Shown: positions 1 through 5,296 of the stretch, in pieces
Position numbering within the stretch: the stretch's first letter is position 1
Layout of the letters: each line of letters begins with the position of its first letter
DNA from: Candidatus Acetothermia bacterium
GTDB taxonomy: Bacteria > Bipolaricaulota > Bipolaricaulia > RBG-16-55-9 > JANLFV01
Length of the DNA: 6,493 nucleotides
Reading direction: 5' to 3'
Assembly: GCA_028275195.1 (NCBI GenBank)
Contig: JAPWVC010000074.1
Span: forward strand, 1 to 6,493
The notes under the pieces: generated by a model
Told to the model about the DNA's origin: nothing
Databases searched by the model: none
Seen by the model: only the letters and a program-made list of their open reading frames with translations
Program-made: the position numbers and the translations under genes

Positions 1-787
1 TAGGCTCTGCCCACTCTTCCAGGACGGCCTTCAGCCTTAAAAGTTCCTCTTGGATCAAGCTCCAGCGCCCGGGCTGGGGGAGAGCCCCTCTCGGTGGGAA
101 GTCGAGAGTGAGGAAGGCCACCCCCTCAAGGTAGGCGAGGAGCGGCCTTAGCTCTTCACCCGGCCCGAGCGCGACTCGGACCAGCCTCTCGGTCTTCGTG
201 AGCTGCCGGAGCAGCTCGACCGGCTCCTCCCCGCCTGCTCGGGCTTGGCCAAGGTCCAGGCTCAACTTCAGGCCCGGGCTCGGGGCGAACGCGAGCGTCT
301 CCTCCAGCTCGCCCGCTCGAGAGGGATACCCCCAGGAGAGGTTCTCGATCGCCAGGGTCAGGCCGATCTCCTGGGCGAGCGAGCCTAGCTCGCGGAGCCC
401 CTCCCGGAGCTGGCCCGTGGCTATGGGCTCGACCCCTCTCTGGAAGGGGGCCGCGCCGCCTCGGAGGATGAAGAGCTCGACCCCGAGGGCGGGCGCGAGC
501 GCCAGGGTCTCTTTCAGCTCCTGGAGCGAGAGCCGGTAGAGGCCCTCATGGGGGGTGATCAGCGAGGGCCAGGATGAGGGGGCTCGGAGGAGGAGCCTCT
601 TCCCTTTGAGGAGGTTCCGTAAGCGGCGGAGCTGGCGCTCCCGGAGCCGGCCGTTCCCCAGAGGATACTCTAGGTGGATCGTGATGTGCTCCGCCCCGAC
701 TTCCCGGGCGGAGCGGGCCTCCTCGTCCCAGGAGTTCTCGTCTTGACTGACGATGTAGATCGTCGTCCCCAGGCTCGGCCGGGCCAT
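1..787 (-). CDS. Sugar phosphate isomerase/epimerase-like TIM-barrel protein (xylose isomerase/endonuclease IV superfamily), 3' end cut by window
   Basis: The minus-strand frame opens with ATG at 787 and stays open for 262 codons to the window edge, so the C-terminus is missing, probably by only a few residues. The pattern is that of an AP-endonuclease-2-type TIM barrel: strand 1 near residues 7-13 (GTTIYIV), a helix ending in VGAEHITIHLE (30-40), TLAIENLSWG (144-153) and LKLSLDLGQA (173-182). Aligned by eye to endonuclease IV, the metal ligands E148, D178 and an acidic D229 (FLTLDF) remain, but the usual histidines appear as R68, R109, Q181 and A206. Metal-dependent catalysis is therefore doubtful. 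It follows ribH by 15 bp and looks like the last visible gene of the rib operon. GAGG directly abuts the ATG, an unfavourable spacing, so translation may be coupled to ribH; no other Met occurs in the frame. The family is fairly sure, the substrate unknown. It is not a recognised riboflavin gene. Confidence 0.75.
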   Translation of the reverse strand, partial: MARPSLGTTIYIVSQDENSWDEEARSAREVGAEHITIHLEYPLGNGRLRERQLRRLRNLLKGKRLLLRAPSSWPSLITPHEGLYRLSLQELKETLALAPALGVELFILRGGAAPFQRGVEPIATGQLREGLRELGSLAQEIGLTLAIENLSWGYPSRAGELEETLAFAPSPGLKLSLDLGQARAGGEEPVELLRQLTKTERLVRVALGPGEELRPLLAYLEGVAFLTLDFPPRGALPQPGRWSLIQEELLRLKAVLEEWAEP

Positions 788-793
788 CCTCAA

Positions 794-806
794 CTGATCG
801 GATCAG
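794..806. repeat. Short perfect inverted repeat across the ribH stop codon
   Basis: CTGATC, one G, then GATCAG form a perfect 6-bp inverted repeat. It contains the ribH stop codon (803-805) and ends 7 bp before the start of the next gene. With a one-base centre it can form only a roughly 4-bp hairpin in RNA, and there is no U-tract, so it is not a terminator. It could be a DNA-level dyad or chance. Confidence 0.35.
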
Positions 807-1258
807 ATCTGGCGGAGGAGGTCGATCAGCTCCAAGAGGCTCTCGGCCGCCTCGGCCCCCTTATGGGACTTCAGCCCCGAGCGGGCCAGCCCCTGCTCCG
901 GGGTGTCGACCGTGAGGAGCCCGAAGACTAGCGGGGTCCCCTCGAGGCTGAGCCTTGCCAATTCCGCCGTCACTGCCCGGGCCAGGAACTCGAAGTGCGG
1001 TGTCTCCCCCCTGATGAGGCAACCGAGCGGGATGAGCCCGTCATACTTCCCGGACTTGATCAGCCTCCGGACCGTCTGGGGGAGCTCGAATGAGCCCGGG
1101 ACCCAATAGACATCGATGTCCTCGCGCTTGACCCCCCCTTGGAGGAGCCGCTCGACCGCCCCCTTGAGCAAGCGCTCGGTGATAGCGCTGTTGAACCGGC
1201 TCACGACGATGGCGATCCGGAGCCCTTCCCCGCGGAGTGAGCCCTGGAACTCCCTCAT
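803..1258 (-). CDS. ribH: 6,7-dimethyl-8-ribityllumazine synthase
   Basis: This 151-residue protein is of normal length for lumazine synthase, which condenses 5-amino-6-ribitylaminouracil with 3,4-dihydroxy-2-butanone 4-phosphate in the penultimate step of riboflavin synthesis. Visible family motifs are SRFN (20-23, with the aromatic F22 that stacks on the substrate), VPGSFELP (53-60), GCLIRGETPHFEF (79-91, with catalytic-type H88), FGLLTVDTPEQ (112-122) and R126 near the phosphate site. The usual NKG near the C-terminus is HKG here (132-134), a mild variant. ATG at 1258 lies one base after the ribBA stop (TAG-G-ATG), and a GGAGAGGGGG stretch at the end of ribBA can serve as a somewhat distant Shine-Dalgarno sequence, so translational coupling is likely. 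The product normally assembles into cytosolic pentamers or 60-mer capsids; which form occurs here cannot be read from the sequence. Confidence 0.97.
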   Translation of the reverse strand: MREFQGSLRGEGLRIAIVVSRFNSAITERLLKGAVERLLQGGVKREDIDVYWVPGSFELPQTVRRLIKSGKYDGLIPLGCLIRGETPHFEFLARAVTAELARLSLEGTPLVFGLLTVDTPEQGLARSGLKSHKGAEAAESLLELIDLLRQI

Positions 1259-1259
1259 C

Positions 1260-2474
1260 CTATCTTGGCCCCCTCTCCGGGAGATGAAGGATATGGCCTA
1301 GCTTCTCCTGCTTGGCCCGGAGGTAGTCGTAGTTATGCACGTTCGGCTCGACCTGGAGGGGGATCTGCTCCACGATCCTCAGGCCGTAGCCCTCCAGGCC
1401 CACGACCTTCTTCGGGTTGTTCGTGAGGAGCCGGATCGAGGAGAGGCCGAGGTCCTTGAGGATCTGAGCCCCGATCCCGTAGTCCCGGAGGTCCTCGCGG
1501 AAGCCGAGCCGCCGGTTGGCCTCGACGGTGTCCAGCCCTTGATCCTGGAGGGCATAGGCCTTGATCTTGTTCAACAGCCCGATCCCGCGCCCCTCCTGCC
1601 GGATGTAGAGGAGGACTCCAGCCCCCTCGGCCTCGATCCTCCGCAGGGCCTCGTGGAGCTGCTCACCGCAGTCGCACCTCTGGGAGAGGAAGGTGTCCCC
1701 GGTCAGGCACTCCGAATGGACCCGCACCAGGACATTCTCCTTCCCCGCCACCTCGCCCTTCACCAGGGCCACATGCTCCTTCCCGTCGACTTCGTTACTG
1801 TAGGCCACGATCCGGAAGTGGCCGAACTCCGTGGGGAGATCGGCCTCGGCCTCGCGCTTCACCAATTTCTCCCGCTGGGAACGATACTTAATGAGATCGG
1901 CGATCGAAGTCATCTTCAAGCCGTGCCGCTTGGCGAACTCCCGCAGCTCGGGGAGACGGGCCATCGTCCCGTCATCGTTCATGATCTCGCAGATCACCGC
2001 CGCGGGGTAGAGGCCGGCCAGGCGGGCTAGGTCGACGCTCGCCTCGGTGTGGCCGGCCCGGCGGAGGACCCCTCCGGGCTTGGCTCTCAAGGGGAAGACA
2101 TGGCCGGGCTGGACGAAGTCCCGCGGGCCGGCCGCGGGTGAGGCGAGGAGCTGGATCGTGAGGGCCCGGTCGTAGGCCGAGATCCCGGTAGTGATCCCAT
2201 ATCTTGCATCGACGGAGACGGTGAAGTTCGCCTCCTTCTCCCGGGCACTCCCGACCATCGGGAGGAGCCCGAGCTCATCGGCCCGTTCCTCGGTCAGGGG
2301 GACGCAGATCAGCCCCCGGGCATATTTGGCCATGAAGTTGATCTTCTCCGGGGTGACCTTCTCCGCGGCCATCACCAGGTCCCCTTCGTTCTCCCGGTCC
2401 TCGTCGTCGACGACGATCACCATCTCCCCTCGCCTGATCGCCGCGATGACCTCCTCTAGCGGATCGAAGCCCAT
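1260..2474 (-). CDS. ribBA: Bifunctional 3,4-dihydroxy-2-butanone 4-phosphate synthase / GTP cyclohydrolase II
   Basis: The protein has 404 residues, normal for RibBA fusions, with two domains. Residues 1 to about 200 are the RibB domain: the acidic loop DDEDRENEGD (23-32), the H142-T-E motif and E163 supply Mg2+ and ribulose 5-phosphate binding, giving dihydroxybutanone phosphate and formate. Residues about 205-404 are GTP cyclohydrolase II: zinc ligands C256, C267 and C269 (SECLTGD, RCDCG), the RQEGRGIGL motif (292-300), DYGIGAQIL (331-339) and TNNPKK (351-356). This half opens GTP to start the pyrimidine branch. All motif residues I can recall are present, so both activities should be intact, unlike lineages where one half is dead. 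The ATG at 2474 has a strong AAGGAGG upstream and lies inside the end of the riboflavin synthase gene (19-nt overlap); ribH follows after one base. Cytosolic. Confidence 0.97.
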   Translation of the reverse strand: MGFDPLEEVIAAIRRGEMVIVVDDEDRENEGDLVMAAEKVTPEKINFMAKYARGLICVPLTEERADELGLLPMVGSAREKEANFTVSVDARYGITTGISAYDRALTIQLLASPAAGPRDFVQPGHVFPLRAKPGGVLRRAGHTEASVDLARLAGLYPAAVICEIMNDDGTMARLPELREFAKRHGLKMTSIADLIKYRSQREKLVKREAEADLPTEFGHFRIVAYSNEVDGKEHVALVKGEVAGKENVLVRVHSECLTGDTFLSQRCDCGEQLHEALRRIEAEGAGVLLYIRQEGRGIGLLNKIKAYALQDQGLDTVEANRRLGFREDLRDYGIGAQILKDLGLSSIRLLTNNPKKVVGLEGYGLRIVEQIPLQVEPNVHNYDYLRAKQEKLGHILHLPERGPR

Positions 2475-3055
2475 GCCTCCTCCTTCAGCCCTAGCAGCTT
2501 CGCCACATGCTTCCCGAGGATGTCGAACTCGATGTTCACCAGGTCCCCCGGGCGGCGGTCCTGGAGGTTCGTCACCCGATAGGTATGGGGGATGACCGCC
2601 ACATCGAAATGCCCCTCCCGGATGTTAAAGGCGGTGAGGCTGATCCCGTCCACGGCCACTGAGCCCTTCTCGACCAAGAGGCGGTCGAACCGGGGCTCGA
2701 CGGCAAAGGTGAAGAGATGGGATTCGCCCTCGGGCCGGATGGCGACGATCTCCCCGACGGTATCGACATGGCCGAGGACGAAGTGACCGGCGAACCGCCC
2801 GTCGGCCGGGAGAGGGAGCTCGAGATTGACCCTCGCTCCGGGACGGAGCGAGCCGAGGTTCGTCCGGGCCAGGGTCTCCGGGCTCAGGTCCGCGGCGAAC
2901 CAGCTCGGCCCCACCTCGGCAGCGGTGAGGCAGACCCCATTGACGGCGATGCTCCCCCCTTTTGGAGGGAGGAGCTCGCGCGGCGGGGAGACCACCAGCC
3001 TCCCCGAGGTGAGCCCTTGGACTTTACCTAGCCCGGCGACGATCCCGGTGAACAT
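2456..3055 (-). CDS. ribE: Riboflavin synthase, alpha chain
   Basis: This 199-residue protein dismutates two 6,7-dimethyl-8-ribityllumazine molecules into riboflavin and the RibH substrate. It has the two tandem lumazine-binding barrels of the family. Barrel 1 (1 to about 88) has the conserved N-terminus MFTGIV, GSIAVNGVCLT (34-44) and the ETLARTNLG segment (60-68). Barrel 2 (about 89-185) has GHFVLGHVDTVG (90-101), GSVAVDGISLT (131-141) and a matching VTNL near 161-164. The frame is open to an upstream TTG at 3091, which would add 12 residues. ATG 3055 is preferred because family members begin exactly at MFTGIV, which matters for trimer formation and catalysis. There is no well-spaced Shine-Dalgarno before this ATG. 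It is the first gene of the visible rib operon; ribD is not upstream, where divergent yidC begins. The gene is called ribE in Bacillus-type and ribC in some E. coli nomenclature. Confidence 0.96.
   Translation of the reverse strand: MFTGIVAGLGKVQGLTSGRLVVSPPRELLPPKGGSIAVNGVCLTAAEVGPSWFAADLSPETLARTNLGSLRPGARVNLELPLPADGRFAGHFVLGHVDTVGEIVAIRPEGESHLFTFAVEPRFDRLLVEKGSVAVDGISLTAFNIREGHFDVAVIPHTYRVTNLQDRRPGDLVNIEFDILGKHVAKLLGLKEEAWASIR
2479..2485 (-). promoter_or_regulatory. Ribosome binding site of ribBA
   Basis: On the minus strand AAGGAGG sits 4 bases before the ATG at 2474 and continues as a second AGG. It lies inside the riboflavin synthase coding region, fixes the ribBA start and explains how ribBA is translated despite the 19-nt overlap. 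Confidence 0.75.
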
Positions 3056-3062
3056 CGCCCTA

Positions 3063-3091
3063 AGTTTACCCTCGCCGTTTGCCGAAAGCAA
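3063..3091 (-). promoter_or_regulatory. Alternative rib operon promoter, possibly giving a leaderless transcript
   Basis: On the minus strand TTGCTT (3091-3086) and TAAACT (3068-3063) are separated by 17 bp. Transcription would start about 7 bases later, at or next to the riboflavin synthase ATG (3055), giving a leaderless mRNA. That fits the lack of a good Shine-Dalgarno sequence there. The -35 matches the consensus at only 3 of 6 positions and the -10 at 4 of 6, so this is tentative. Confidence 0.25.
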
Positions 3092-3100
3092 TCGGATCGG

Positions 3101-3130
3101 TTGAAACCTCTGCCCCCGGTCGATTACACT
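3101..3130 (+). promoter_or_regulatory. Putative sigma70-type promoter for yidC-khpB-mnmE
   Basis: TTGAAA (3101-3106, 5 of 6 consensus) and TACACT (3125-3130, 4 of 6 including the key first, second and last bases) are separated by 18 bp. The start would fall near 3137, leaving a leader of about 30 nt that contains the yidC ribosome binding site. It is the best promoter-like pair in the divergent intergenic region. Confidence 0.5.
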
Positions 3131-3150
3131 ACCGAAAGAGATCGGCGCAA
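3123..3150 (-). promoter_or_regulatory. Putative promoter for the rib operon, overlapping the yidC -10
   Basis: On the minus strand TGTAAT (3128-3123, 5 of 6 to TATAAT) has a weak -35 TTGCGC (3150-3145, 3 of 6) at 16 bp. Transcription would start near 3116 and leave a leader of about 60 nt, too short for an FMN riboswitch. The -10 shares bases with the divergent yidC -10, so the two promoters would compete for polymerase. Confidence 0.3.
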
Positions 3151-3151
3151 C

Positions 3152-3159
3152 AAGGGAGG
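3152..3159 (+). promoter_or_regulatory. Ribosome binding site of yidC
   Basis: AAGGGAGG lies 9 bases before the ATG at 3169. It is a near-canonical Shine-Dalgarno sequence and supports that start over any internal one. Confidence 0.7.
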
Positions 3160-3168
3160 CAGAAATAG

Positions 3169-4755
3169 ATGCCCAGAACCACCATATTCCTGGCAGTCAT
3201 CCTCCTAACCCCGCTAGTGATCGCAAGCGGGCTCGCGGGCGCAGGGCTAGCAGCCCTAGCCGCCCAGCGGGCCGAGCTGGCCGAGCCGCTGATCCACGAA
3301 CGCGAGGGCTATTACGACATCGAGGTCCGGACCAGGCTGACTAGCTACCTCTTCTCTACTGAGGCAGGGGAGCTGAGGAGCGCCTTCCTCTATTTTGCCC
3401 CTTACGGCCAGCGGCGAGATGAGATGGTCGCCGACGCCACGACCGACCCTCAGACTCTCGCCCGGAGCTTCGCCCCTGAGGGGGTCTTCCCCTTCACACT
3501 GAAGCTTTCCGGCCTGGAAGGCCCCTGGGAATATCGCCTCCTCCGGAGGGAGGAGAAGATGATCCAGCTCGAGTTCTCTAAGGCCTCCGGGGATTTGCGG
3601 CTGAGGAAGATCTACACCATCCGCGACGACCCCTCTTACACCGTCGACTGCGAGCTTGTCCTGAGCAATGCCGGGGGGAGGTCGCTCCCTATTGAGGAGC
3701 TCAAGCTCCTTGTGGGGACCGACCAATTTCAGGTCCTCCGGGGGCAGTTCGTCACAGCCGAGGTCCGCTACCTCTTCGATGGCGAGAGGACGGGAGTCGT
3801 GCCCCCAAGCTACGGGCGATTCGACGGCCTGGGAGTAGTGGCCAAGTCCGCGGCCCTCTTCCTCTTGAGCCGCCAGGCGGGGTTCGCACCGAGCCTCGAG
3901 CTGGACGGGCGCGGACGGAAGGTCCTAGGGGTCAAGGCCGAGGGATTCGAGCTCGCGCCCGGGGAGGAACGAACTTATCGGTTCACCCTCTACGCCGGGA
4001 GGCCGAAGTGGACCTTGCTCCGGCTCTCGGGCTTGGAGAGGCTCGTCGATGTCGGCCCCTTCGGCTGGGCCCTGATCGGGATCGTGGGCTTCCTCGACTG
4101 GCTCTATCGGCTGAGCGGGAACTACGGCTGGGCGATCATCCTCTTCACGATTGTCGTCCGGATCGTCCTCTTCCCCCTGATGCGGAAGCAATACTACTCC
4201 ATGGCGAAGATGCAGCGGCTCGCGCCGCGGCTCCAGCAGCTCCAGCAGCGCTACAAGCAGGACCGGGAACTCCTCCAGAAGAAGATGATGGAGCTCTACC
4301 GGAAGGAGGGGATCAACCCCCTCTCCGGCTGCCTCCCGCTCCTGATCCAGCTACCCATACTCTATGTCCTCTGGCAGGCAATCCTCTACTCCGCCGAGAG
4401 GGTCCACCTCTCCCCAGGGTTCCTCTGGATGGCCGACCTCTCCGTCGCGGACCCTTACTACATCATCGTTGTCTTGAATGTCGTGGCCATGGTCCTCCAG
4501 AGCTGGCTCTTCACCCCTACAGGGGGCCAGAAGCCGAACTGGCTCCTCATCCTAGGAATGCCGATCTTCATGGGCTTCCTCCTGAGGAACTTCCCCGCGG
4601 GGATGTGGCTCTACTGGCTCTTCACTACCGTCCTCCAGATCGGCCAGCAATGGCTGATCAACCGCGAGCTGGGGCGGCTCAGGCCGGTGCCACTCGAGCC
4701 TGAGCCCGGGCCGGAACCGGAGAAAGAGGGAGCGAGCGATGAGGCCCGAAGTTGA
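3169..4755 (+). CDS. yidC: Membrane protein insertase YidC (Oxa1 family), diderm type with large external domain
   Basis: This 528-residue protein (E. coli YidC has 548) inserts and folds inner-membrane proteins, alone or with SecYEG. An N-terminal hydrophobic helix (about 5-32) is followed by a beta-rich periplasmic P1 domain (about 35-285). The conserved core then follows: an amphipathic segment (297-316), TM2 (320-338) with the groove arginine R331 in FTIVVRIVLFPLM, a charged cytoplasmic coiled-coil hairpin (about 340-382), the signature GINPLSGCLPLLIQLPI (381-397) opening TM3, TM4 near 428-448, TM5 near 458-472 and TM6 near 475-493 (FPAGMWLYW). The tail after residue 500 is Pro/Glu-rich rather than basic, so it lacks the positive ribosome-binding tail of some homologues. 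A good Shine-Dalgarno sequence supports ATG 3169. The last 17 bases overlap khpB. The usual upstream rpmH-rnpA are missing; a divergent rib operon lies there. Confidence 0.97.
   Translation: MPRTTIFLAVILLTPLVIASGLAGAGLAALAAQRAELAEPLIHEREGYYDIEVRTRLTSYLFSTEAGELRSAFLYFAPYGQRRDEMVADATTDPQTLARSFAPEGVFPFTLKLSGLEGPWEYRLLRREEKMIQLEFSKASGDLRLRKIYTIRDDPSYTVDCELVLSNAGGRSLPIEELKLLVGTDQFQVLRGQFVTAEVRYLFDGERTGVVPPSYGRFDGLGVVAKSAALFLLSRQAGFAPSLELDGRGRKVLGVKAEGFELAPGEERTYRFTLYAGRPKWTLLRLSGLERLVDVGPFGWALIGIVGFLDWLYRLSGNYGWAIILFTIVVRIVLFPLMRKQYYSMAKMQRLAPRLQQLQQRYKQDRELLQKKMMELYRKEGINPLSGCLPLLIQLPILYVLWQAILYSAERVHLSPGFLWMADLSVADPYYIIVVLNVVAMVLQSWLFTPTGGQKPNWLLILGMPIFMGFLLRNFPAGMWLYWLFTTVLQIGQQWLINRELGRLRPVPLEPEPGPEPEKEGASDEARS
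4725..4732 (+). promoter_or_regulatory. Ribosome binding site of khpB
   Basis: AGAGGGAG within the end of yidC lies 6 bases before the ATG at 4739. It supports a start overlapping yidC by 17 nt, and therefore a short protein without the N-terminal Jag_N domain. Confidence 0.6.
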
Positions 4756-5296
4756 GGCCGCGATCCGGGAATACCTCTCCGGGCTATTGAAGATCCTGGG
4801 CGAGGAGAGCGAGGCGGCGCACCGCCTGGAAGTCCAAGAGGAAGGGGGAGAGCTGGTGGTCAACCTCCAGGGGCTCAAGACCATCTCCGGCCAGGACCGC
4901 GCGGTGATCCGGGCCCTCAGCTACCTCCTGGAACTCGCGCTCAAGCGGCGGCTGAAGCTGAAAGAGTCCGGCCTGCGAATCCACCTCGATGTCGACCACT
5001 ACCGCCAGCGGCGGCGGGAGGAGCTCCGGCAGACGGCCTTAAGGCTGGCGGAGGAGGCGAAGCGGGACCACAAGCGGATCAGGCTCAATCCGATGGAGCC
5101 CTGGGAGCGGAAGGCGATCCACGAGGCCCTCTCTAACTTCGCCGGGGTCCGGACCTACTCAGAGGGGAAGGGCGCGGAGCGGAGGGTGATCATCGAGCCG
5201 ACCTCGCGGAAGGTGGACCGCGAAGCGGTGGACCGCCAGGAACGGCCCTCTAAGGCAGACCGCGAAGGTGTGGATCATGAGGAGCGATCCCCTTGA
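4739..5296 (+). CDS. khpB: KhpB/Jag RNA-binding protein (KH + R3H), lacking Jag_N
   Basis: The protein has 185 residues. Known KhpB/Jag proteins bind RNA, often pair with KhpA, and affect cell division and envelope synthesis in Gram-positive bacteria; here the family role is inferred. Residues about 28-105 look like the Jag-type KH domain (VVNLQGLKTISGQDRAVIRA, SYLLELALKRR, LRIHLDVDHYR). An R3H domain follows at about 110-154, with the defining R124-x3-H128 in WERKAIHEAL and ending in RRVIIEP. Three things are odd. There is no Jag_N domain before the KH domain. The KH loop that normally reads GxxG is GQDR (51-54). After R3H there is a charged tail of two 14-residue repeats (158-171, 172-185). 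Position between yidC and mnmE, with overlaps on both sides, supports the identification. The start has a fair Shine-Dalgarno sequence. Cytosolic. Confidence 0.88.
   Translation: MRPEVEAAIREYLSGLLKILGEESEAAHRLEVQEEGGELVVNLQGLKTISGQDRAVIRALSYLLELALKRRLKLKESGLRIHLDVDHYRQRRREELRQTALRLAEEAKRDHKRIRLNPMEPWERKAIHEALSNFAGVRTYSEGKGAERRVIIEPTSRKVDREAVDRQERPSKADREGVDHEERSP
5210..5293 (+). repeat. Two-copy 42-bp in-frame tandem repeat at the 3' end of khpB
   Basis: Copy 1 (5210-5251) and copy 2 (5252-5293) match at 30 of 42 bases by my count. They encode KVDREAVDRQERPS and KADREGVDHEERSP. The stop codon follows copy 2 immediately. Copy 2 also contains the ribosome-binding stretch and ATG of mnmE in another frame. 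Confidence 0.8.

Noticed and set aside
794..806. Rho-independent terminator after ribH
   Set aside because: The inverted repeat has a one-base centre, a short AU-containing stem and no U-tract, so it cannot work as an intrinsic terminator.
198..931. Plus-strand open frames over the left end
   Set aside because: They lie opposite the TIM-barrel gene and ribH. Their Ser/Arg/Pro-rich translations lack motifs, while the minus-strand frame is continuous with family motifs.
1335..2030. Long plus-strand open frame (231 codons) opposite ribBA
   Set aside because: It is antisense to a fully motif-supported RibBA gene, has Leu/Pro/Asp/Glu/His-rich composition typical of GC-rich shadow frames, and shows no recognisable domain.
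3056..3091. Riboflavin synthase start at the upstream TTG (3091)
   Set aside because: It would add 12 residues before the conserved MFTGIV N-terminus, which is the family's normal first residue.
3056..3168. FMN riboswitch in the rib leader
   Set aside because: The gap is too short and none of the conserved RFN blocks is visible on the minus strand.
4008..4703. Long plus-strand open frame (231 codons) inside yidC
   Set aside because: It is an out-of-frame reading of the YidC core, with Pro/Arg/Ala-rich low-complexity translation and no motif; the YidC frame has all conserved helices.
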